From the NCBI GenBank assembly GCA_003427395.1, contig BFEA01000185.1, forward strand, positions 1,840,198 to 1,866,193: a stretch of DNA of 25,996 nt, read 5' to 3'. The notes below the pieces were generated by a model that did not search any database, had not been told where the DNA came from, and saw only the letters and a list, made by a program, of their open reading frames with translations. This DNA comes from Chara braunii (lineage: Eukaryota; Streptophyta; Charophyceae; Charales; Characeae). Below, piece by piece: positions 20,001 through 25,996 of the stretch. The first letter of the stretch is position 1; each line of letters starts with the position of its first letter. Position numbers and translations under genes: made by a program.

Positions 20001-21018
20001 TGGGTGAATCTAAACCAGGATTCAGCACAGTGTTCCAATCTCCGGCTAAGATGATATTTTCCACATCCGGGATCCAAGATGGTAAGGCCGCAAAAAACCT
20101 AGATCTTTCTCTATACTCCACTGGGGCATAGACTGACATTATGGCCCAGTCCTCCTCCTCCACTGCTATCTTAATCCACAACACTCTCCCTTTCAGATCA
20201 ATAAAGTAGTCTATAGTTTCTATATCCAAATCTTTATTAATTAGAATAGTCACACCTCCCCGAGTACCGTCTGCAGGGGCCCAGAATTGGGGCCCCTTCC
20301 ACCATCGCTGAGCATCCTCTATCTTATCCCTGTTCAACTTTGTCTCTTGTATGCATGCAATATGCACGTCTCTTGAGTGAAACCAAACAGCTAATCTCTC
20401 CTTCTTTGAACACTCGCCCAAGCCTCTGACATTCCAACTTACCACTCTAATCTTGTTGGCAAAACCATCGAGTTGGTCGTTGCCGCCAGAACCTTGGATG
20501 CGGGGGTCAGAGTCACTGTCTCCTCCTACAGGGTCTTCACAGGGGTCCAGTGCCCACTGTTGCATTATCGGGCCCCCTGAAGTAGGTTGAAAATGAACAT
20601 CAGTCCGATTCAACCAATCTGCAATATAGTGTGCATTTATTTTATGATCCAATCTCATCCCTTTCAGAACATCGGAACCCGGCTCGACGAAGGGGGCAAA
20701 GGGAAGCCAGTGGGTATTTAACTGCTGCCACTGTTCCTTAGTTCCTTCCAGGGCGATGAGGCTCAGAAAAGCAATGTGTAAGACTGGTTTAACTCCTACC
20801 GGGTCCTCTACCACCCGCCTCCCAATCTTAGGTTCTTGCATTAATATCATTGTACCTATGTTTTTCAGAACTACGAACTGAGCCATTTTCACTAGTAAGT
20901 CTTCGTTGGGCTGACTGTGGACTTGAGCAGATGGGATTTCCAATACCTCATCTTGAGCTCTAGTAGTCAACACACACAGTCCCACCTGGGTGGTAGTACA
21001 TATTAACGGAATAAACAA
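17035..21018 (-). pseudogene. LINE ORF2: AP endonuclease and reverse transcriptase (broken)
   Basis: The endonuclease (about 20457-19760) shows VVSWNVRGLG, IQETK, SVYAP, GDWN and RRLDFF, the Asn, Glu, Tyr, Asp/Asn and Asp signatures of APE-type LINE nucleases; the last motif is SHHALL rather than SDH. RT: KGKCPCMDGFSVELF, NYRPI, LLLDMKKVYDKVGW (Asp 18635-18633), RSLRQGCPLA and IADD (Asp pair 18327-18322). Frameshifts lie at an A9 run (19832-19840), a C9 run (about 19346-19354), near 18835, and near 18445 inside motif B. Stops occur at 19659-19661, 19443-19445, 18970-18972, 17695-17697 (Trp in LINE 1) and 17173-17175 (Gln in LINE 1). About 185 residues of unknown function precede the endonuclease. 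Confidence 0.9.
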
Positions 21019-23068
21019 TTTTTTACCGCCTTCTTAAATCTGTCCTTTCGTGCTAAGGATTTCATCGGCGCTGAGAAGGACAAATCCACTTTCCTTGTAC
21101 TGCCTCCCATTGAACTTTTTATCTTATCTGGTTGATCGGCTTCAGTCTCCCCTCGGAAATGTTCCCTGTACGATTTAGAACCATCCTCCAGTCGCATTCT
21201 TTTTGCAGGGACTGCATTGGAGGGAAGAGGGCCGAAACCTAGGTTTCTATCTGAGGATATATCATGCATCTTACGCCCTACTTTCTTATTTTTTTTTAGT
21301 GTTAACGTGTTGTTGCTGGCTTCCTCCAAGGCATTAAAGACTAGATTGAGAGCCAGATCCTTGTTTCGTTGGTTCTCCTTTAATGGCGAATCATCCTCAT
21401 GCCCAGGGGGGGGGGAGGGGATCCAGGCTGTGTCTTCTTTTTTGGATCTGCAAAGGGATTCTCAGAAAGGGGGTTTAAAACCCGGCTGGCTAAGGTTGAG
21501 CTTTCCCCTTTGTCTTAGAAATCCTCCCACAGGGGTAGCTGGTTCTGTCCGCCTAGGTGAGCTCTCTCACCTTTGTCTCCCTCCTTTTCTGCCCCTTTCC
21601 CCAGCTCCACTCGGCTGCCTCCTTCTTTACTATCCTTCATGCAAGTACCACCTTTGTCTGAGACATCCTTCCACTGAGGTAGCTGGTCCTGTCCGCCCAG
21701 GTGAGCTCTCTCTCCTTTGTCTCCCTCCTTATCTGTCCCTTTCCCCAGCTCCACTCGGCTGCCTCCTTCTTCACTATCCTTCATGCAAGTATCACCGTTT
21801 TCCACTTCCCTTCCCTCTTCGACCTCCTTTTCTTTCTCCACCCTGCTATCCCCTTCCAACTCGGTAACCTTTTCAATCCCCTGGTCTTCCTTGGTGGATT
21901 TCTTAGGGGGCTGAGACGGTACTTTCTTCTTCCTCCAATTTCGTTTGTAGCGCCTCGACTCCGGACCCACCTTTAAAAGGCTAGGTGTTTTTTTCTTATT
22001 GGTCCTCTTTTCGGCCAATTTCGCATCAGGGTGATTTCCCCCCCCTTCTTTCTCTCCATCACCTTTATCCTTCTCTTTCTCCACCTTCCCTTTCTCCCGT
22101 GTGTCTGTGTCTTTCTCCTGACCATCTGTACCTTTCTTTTTCTCCAAGCCCTTCCCCTTTCTTTCCTTTTCCTCAACTTCTTTCTCACCCTCTTCTTTCT
22201 CTTTGGCATCCTTGTCCTTTGTATCCTTTGAGAGCACCGCTTTGTACTTGGCATTACGCGGACAAGTGGGATCTGCATCCGTATGAAAGAAGCATTTGCA
22301 CAGACTGCACCAGGGCGAATCTGTGCAGGCCACCTCCAACTCAACAAAACCAAGTTCCCCCATGTCAACTACCAAGTGCCTTTTGTATTTCAATCGAGCC
22401 GCAAGGGCCATGTCAAAACGAATTGTCCACAGATCCAGTGCAACCGGGTATGTGAAGGCTGCCGATGAACTCCGCACTGTGCCAAATGGTTTTGTAACCG
22501 CACCCTGCAGATGGGGTAAAACTGACACCGGAACGTGCAGTACTCTAATCCAAAAATATTTATAGCTCATCGCCTCGTCACACTCATATAACTGATTCTC
22601 GTCCATCCATGGTTGGAAAGAAATCGTATATTTTTTCCTATCCAATTCGATGATATCCTGACCCTTCCTCAACATCCATGTGGCTATAACAGCAGAACTA
22701 GCCACATAGGTCACTAAATTTCGGCCTTCATGACGAAAAATACCCCTCTTCGGAGGCACGTTTAAAGCTCCGGACCTCGCCCATCCCTCCTCGTAGATAC
22801 GTACCAACCGATTTTTGACTTTTACCAGCACCGAGGTCATATCGTCACCGAAGTGAATAGTAACAGTATGCTGACGAAGCCAGTCAACTTGGATCTGAAA
22901 GACATCCTTGTTGACTACCACACATACAAAATCAGAGCCCTTCTCTGCTACTTGTGACGCCAACTCATCCGGAAGGATTCCTTTGGAGTATCACTCCTCA
23001 AGAGTTTCTTTTATCCTTCGTTTGTCTTCCGGTGATAGTGACGATGGTGTTGGATTGAGGGAAGTCAT
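21003..23068 (-). pseudogene. LINE ORF1: DUF4283-like domain and zinc knuckle (broken)
   Basis: ATG at 23068-23066 reads MTSLNPTPSSLSPEDKRR, then an in-frame TGA (22991-22993), then about 480 open codons. YFWIRVLHVPVSVLP...GAVTKPFGTV followed by CSLCKCFFHTDADPTC (CX2CX4HX6C) resembles the DUF4283 plus zinc-knuckle arrangement of plant LINE ORF1, an RNA-binding protein. A very Lys/Glu-rich tail follows, ending in a 48-residue tandem repeat. TAA at 21515-21517 corresponds to a Ser codon (TCA) in the first repeat copy. Coding continues past it, shifts frame at a 10-nt homopolymer (21406-21415), and runs to the taa at 21003. Confidence 0.8.
21503..21790 (-). repeat. 144-bp in-frame tandem duplication in LINE ORF1
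   Basis: Two 48-codon copies, 21790-21647 and 21646-21503, share CMKDS.EGGSRVELGKG and EGDKGERAHLGGQ. The repeat is charged and looks disordered. It is in frame, so it probably arose while the ORF was still coding or is tolerated length variation. Confidence 0.85.
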
Positions 23069-23381
23069 TACAACTAACAAAAACAACACTCTCCACCCTA
23101 AAATCCTACTAAAACGTAGAATGGACAAGGGATACGTCTCAATCGAACTCTCAACAGCATTCAACACAGGAAGGAGAAAGACACGAACAACATCAGGAAA
23201 CGAGATTACCAAAATTCTGCCTCTGGGAAAACCGATCGTCGATGGGGACAACCGGCCTTGCCTTCGTTACTCTCTTCCCGTCTTCATCTGGATATCTCGT
23301 CCAACAATAAACGCTCCGTCAAGAAGTTCAGCCAGGTACGTAGGCACTCCCTCCCTACTGCCATCGTTGTCACGAAAACAA
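23069..23381. other. LINE 2 upstream flank, possibly its 5' UTR
   Basis: No gene recognised. The - strand frame is open upstream of the ORF1 ATG to 23251 but its content (hydrophobic, biased) does not resemble a known domain. No boundary or target duplication for the LINE could be set. Confidence 0.45.
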
Positions 23382-23384
23382 TTT

Positions 23385-23853
23385 GGGTCTCGCTCCACTA
23401 CTCTAGAAACCGGCCATTTCTTGAGTGCGGCACCGCTCCACTTACTCTAGACGCCAGGTCTGGAATTTGGGTTCTTGAGCTGTCAGTATCTACTCACGAA
23501 AATGGCCAGAATCCGTCGTCGCTCCACTACCTCATGAAACACACTCACGAAAATGCATTTCTCGAGTTGTCAGAACCTCCTCTCCCGTGGCACTCTTAAC
23601 GATTCGAGAGCTCCCGCCTGCAGCGGCGGGAATTTCAAGGGAGGCATCCAGGACCTTCGAAAGTTGAGCATTTTTTTGGAGTGCACCTGGAGTCTGGGCG
23701 GACAACAACGTGCTGGCTGTGTCGTGTATCTCTTTCAAAGAGCGGTCTGGCATCCGAGAGGCGATGTTCTTTTTTTCAGTCGTTTCTAGAGTCTGACAGC
23801 TCTAGACTCACTCTTGAAAATCTTCGAGAGTCTAGAGTAGTGGAGTGCGACCC
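23385..23853. mobile_element. Foldback element E, copy 1, TSD TTT
   Basis: 469 bp, starting GGGTCTCGCTCCACTACTCT and ending AGAGTAGTGGAGTGCGACCC, flanked by TTT at 23382-23384 and 23854-23856. Inner repeats of the end motif occur (CACCGCTCCACTTACTCTAG at about 23431; CGTCGCTCCACTAC at about 23517). It is the reverse complement of copy 2 (24454-25755), apart from about 38 bp missing here near 23761. No transposase frame is seen. Confidence 0.8.
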
Positions 23854-23908
23854 TTTGTATGTATGATTGCTTCGTTTTTCGCATTTCCTGATTTATTACT
23901 TACCAATT

Positions 23909-24003
23909 GTGCAAAGTGAGAATAAACCTTCCGCTAAAACATGGAGAGATACGTCGCCATATTTTTGAATTTTGTGCATGTGGTGAGTCGTGGAGCGTGG
24001 TCC
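23909..24003. repeat. Diverged element H right-end fragment
   Basis: Shares GTGCAAAGTGAGAATAAACC, CTTCCGCTAAAACATGG and TTTTGTGCATG with 7848-7943, ending GTGGAGCGTGGTCC where the other has GTGCAGCGAGGCCC. It lies between element E copy 1 and element B and looks older than both. Confidence 0.55.
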
Positions 24004-24053
24004 TTTGTCTCGTTCCGGCGACCCAATCCCACCAGCCAAGAGAATGGGATTAA

Positions 24054-24450
24054 GGGCCTCGCCACACCAACGTCAAAACGGTGAAATTTTCGACAACTGT
24101 CAGACCATTTTAGACATTCACCGTTTCGACACAATGATCGCCTTCGCCACACCGTAGTTTCGTTTTTAGAAAAGGGAAAAAAAACAAAAAAAGAGAAGAA
24201 GAAAAAAACAAAAAAAAAGAAGAAGAAGATACGGGATGTTGAGGCACAGATGTCGAAATCCACACATCCTTCAACACCTCGTCTCCGTGATGCCGAAACT
24301 GGACCCGCTGCAGGCGGGCCGTTCGACACCCATGTTGAAACCACCTTTCTGACCATTGTCGAAGATTTTTCGACATTTTTTCTTCGACAGTCTGTGTGGC
24401 GAAGAAAAATTGTCGAAAACTCTAGTTTCGACATTGGTGTGGCGAGGCCC
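24054..24450. mobile_element. Foldback element B, TSD TAA
   Basis: 397 bp, starting GGGCCTCGCCACACCAACGT and ending ATTGGTGTGGCGAGGCCC, with TAA at 24051-24053 and 24451-24453. Inner end-like copies are CGCCTTCGCCACACCG (about 24139) and CTGTGTGGCGAAG (about 24392). The interior has repeated TTCGACA words, an AACTGTCAGACC motif and CCGCTGCAGGCGGG. The A-rich run at 24176-24230 has no coding meaning. Confidence 0.8.
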
Positions 24451-24499
24451 TAAGGGTCTCGCTCCACTACTCTAGACTCTCGAAGATTTTCGAGAGTGA

Positions 24500-24884
24500 G
24501 GGCCTCGCCACACCACTCTCGAATCTCGAAAATTCGTGAGTCGGGCACCGCCACACAGCATCTCTCGAAAAAAAAACTCGAAACTGTTCGAGAGCTGTCA
24601 GAAAGGCATCTTCGAGTGCCTTCTCGAAACGATGTTTTCGCCCAGCCTGCAGCCTTGGAGTTTTCGTGATACCGCCCGTCCGCTCTCGAGTTCGACGTCC
24701 ATTTCGAGAGTTGTCAGGCCGTTTTCTCGTGATACCGCCTGTCCGCACTCGAGTTCGACCATTTCGAGAGGCCGGTCTAGTGTGCTATGTGGCGAAGGGC
24801 CATTTTCTCTCGAAAACCGGCCTCTCGAAAAATCCTGACAACTCTCGAATATTTTCGAGATTCGAGAGTGGTGTGGCGAGTCCC
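24500..24884. mobile_element. Foldback element C, TSD TGA, inside element E copy 2
   Basis: 385 bp, starting GGGCCTCGCCACACCACTCT and ending AGAGTGGTGTGGCGAGTCCC, with TGA at 24497-24499 and 24885-24887. It is dense in CTCGA/TCGAGA words. Inner end-like copies are GGGCACCGCCACACAG (about 24543) and CTATGTGGCGAAGGGC (about 24785). It interrupts element E sequence that is continuous in copy 1. Confidence 0.85.
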
Positions 24885-24942
24885 TGAGTCTAGAGCTGTC
24901 AAACTCTAGAAACGACTGAAAAAGAGAACATCGCTCCACTTA

Positions 24943-25350
24943 GGGTCTCGCTCCACCACTGTCCGCTATACAGAATTTCGGAGAGTTCGTCTATAGCTGT
25001 CAGACCGCGAAAAAATGTATAGAACCCCGCATTGCTCCACTTACTATCTGCTATACAAAGTCTCCAGTTCCTGAGTTCACTACGCAACACCCTAACAGCA
25101 CTAGAAGACAACAATTTATCCGTCCAGACTTGAGGTTCACCATACAAAAACGCAGTGGATCTGTGGTTTCCTTTGAGGAGTATCCGAGTAACGACTTTTG
25201 CAGGTTGGGAACTATACACCGACGGAGAGTGCAATCGCCGACCGATATCTGACAGCTATCCAAGCGATTTGGCACGTGTATAGTGTACAGTAAGTGGAGC
25301 GATGCCAATCTCTCCAAATTCGGAGAGTGTATAGTAGTGGAGCGAGACCC
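24943..25350. mobile_element. Foldback element D, TSD TTA, inside element E copy 2
   Basis: 408 bp, starting GGGTCTCGCTCCACCACTGT and ending TAGTAGTGGAGCGAGACCC, with TTA at 24940-24942 and 25351-25353. Sub-terminal words CCGCTATACAG...TTCGGAGAG and their complements extend the inverted repeat. Inner end-like copies are CATTGCTCCACTTACTATCT (about 25030) and GTAAGTGGAGCGATGCC (about 25290). It has TAGCTGTCAGACC and CTGACAGCTA motifs. Confidence 0.85.
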
Positions 25351-25758
25351 TTACTCTAGAAGGTCGAGCTCAAGAAGGTCTCTCGGATGTCAGACCGCTC
25401 TTTGAGAGAGCTACACGACACGGCCAGCACGTTGTTGTCCGCCCAGACCGCAGGTGCACTCCAAAAAAATGCTCAACTTTTGAAGGTCCTGGATGCCTCC
25501 CTTGAAATTCCCGCCACTGCAGGCGGGAGCTCTCGAATCGTCAAGAGTGCCACGAGAGAGGAGGTTCTGACAACTCAAGAAATGCATTTTCGTGAGTGTG
25601 TTTCATGAAGTAGTGGAGCGACGACGGATTCTGGCCATTTTCGTGAGTAGATATTGACAGCTCAAGAACCCGAATTCCAGACCTGGTGTCTAGAGTAAGT
25701 GGAGCGGTGCCGCACTCAAGAAATGGCCGGTTTGTAGAGTAGTGGAGCGAGACCCTAA

Positions 25759-25996
25759 GCGCGCTACTCTCTGGATGTGTTTTTTTTGTTTTTTTTTTGG
25801 GGGGGGATGGACGTTTTTTTTTTTTTTTTTTTTTGAAAGAGATGGACGTGTTTCACGGACAGATGCAGAAAAAACATATCTTATCTTTTTTTATGAAAAA
25901 AACATATCATCGATCCCCAAGAAAGCCATTTCAAATTTTGTCTGAAAAAGCATTTGATAATGTACGAACTGTTTTTTTTCTTCCCTTATTCCCCCC
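25759..25996. other. Low-complexity end of window
   Basis: T and G homopolymers (about 25779-25834) followed by AT-rich sequence. A diverged direct repeat of GATGGACGT occurs around the T run. No gene is seen. Confidence 0.5.

Larger units (their letters stand above)
17035..23068 (-). mobile_element. LINE 2: near-full-length L1-type element, 3' end missing
   Basis: Reads on the - strand: ORF1 (ATG at 23068-23066), AP endonuclease, RT, then the C-terminal region, stopping at the PLE edge. Relative to LINE 1 it lacks roughly the last 780 bp (zf-RVT and 3' end). The proteins align along the whole shared part, so this is the same family but a clearly different subfamily. The 5' UTR limit is not defined; sequence up to about 23381 may belong to it. 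Many stops and frameshifts make it inactive as assembled. Confidence 0.9.
24454..25755. mobile_element. Foldback element E, copy 2, TSD TAA, hosting elements C and D
   Basis: Starts GGGTCTCGCTCCACTACTCT and ends AGAGTAGTGGAGCGAGACCC. TAA lies at 24451-24453 and 25756-25758. The 1302 bp shrink to about 503 bp when C and D with one TSD copy each are removed, close to copy 1 (469 bp). It is in the opposite orientation to copy 1, so the pair appears as one giant inverted repeat. Confidence 0.8.

Noticed and set aside
23385-25755. One large transposon with 380-bp terminal inverted repeats
   Set aside because: Each arm is itself a complete element with its own two ends and its own target duplication (TTT and TAA), so the long inverted repeat is two oppositely oriented copies.

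Overview
This window looks like repeat-dominated nuclear DNA from a eukaryote. No host protein gene could be supported. Supporting signs are two LINEs of the plant L1 type (DUF4283-like/zinc-knuckle ORF1, AP endonuclease, reverse transcriptase, C-terminal zf-RVT finger), a Penelope-like element (PLE) with an N-terminal GIY-YIG nuclease, tRNA-derived SINE-like units, foldback DNA transposons and many microsatellites. A green-lineage host, possibly a charophyte alga, is my best guess, but it is inference only.

Layout. 1-8319: accessory sequence with two SINE-like families (547-998; 1421-2190), minisatellites (45 bp, 69 bp, 32 bp units), long CT/CA, GA and TCC microsatellites, a near-perfect 109-nt hairpin (3819-3927), a degenerate hammerhead-like motif (2798-2860) and small inverted-repeat elements (1700-1873; 7301-7943). 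8320-10784: a 5'-truncated LINE on the + strand. 10785-17034: an almost complete PLE bounded by 474-bp direct repeats (pseudo-LTRs), each with a hammerhead ribozyme; it encodes a zinc-knuckle/coiled-coil ORF1 and a GIY-YIG plus RT ORF2, probably with a small intron at the start of ORF2. 17035 to about 23068: a second, longer LINE on the - strand, cut at its 3' end by the PLE edge. 23382-25758: a nest of five short inverted-repeat elements with 3-bp target duplications, two of them inserted inside a third. 25759-25996: low complexity.

All the retroelement ORFs are broken. Several stops are Trp or Gln codons changed by G-to-A or C-to-T; some frameshifts sit in homopolymers and may be sequencing errors. 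Single Ns at 9924 and 10913 are each flanked by exact duplicates (48 and 94 bp), which marks unmerged contig overlaps. Removing them gives the left pseudo-LTR the same length as the right one (474 bp).

Most notable are (i) the PLE, combining N-terminal GIY-YIG, a gag-like ORF1, paired minimal hammerheads with a palindromic stem III and a splice-dependent ORF2 start, and (ii) a superfamily of modular foldback elements sharing GGGNCTCGC-type ends, 3-bp target duplications and internal CTGTCAG motifs.
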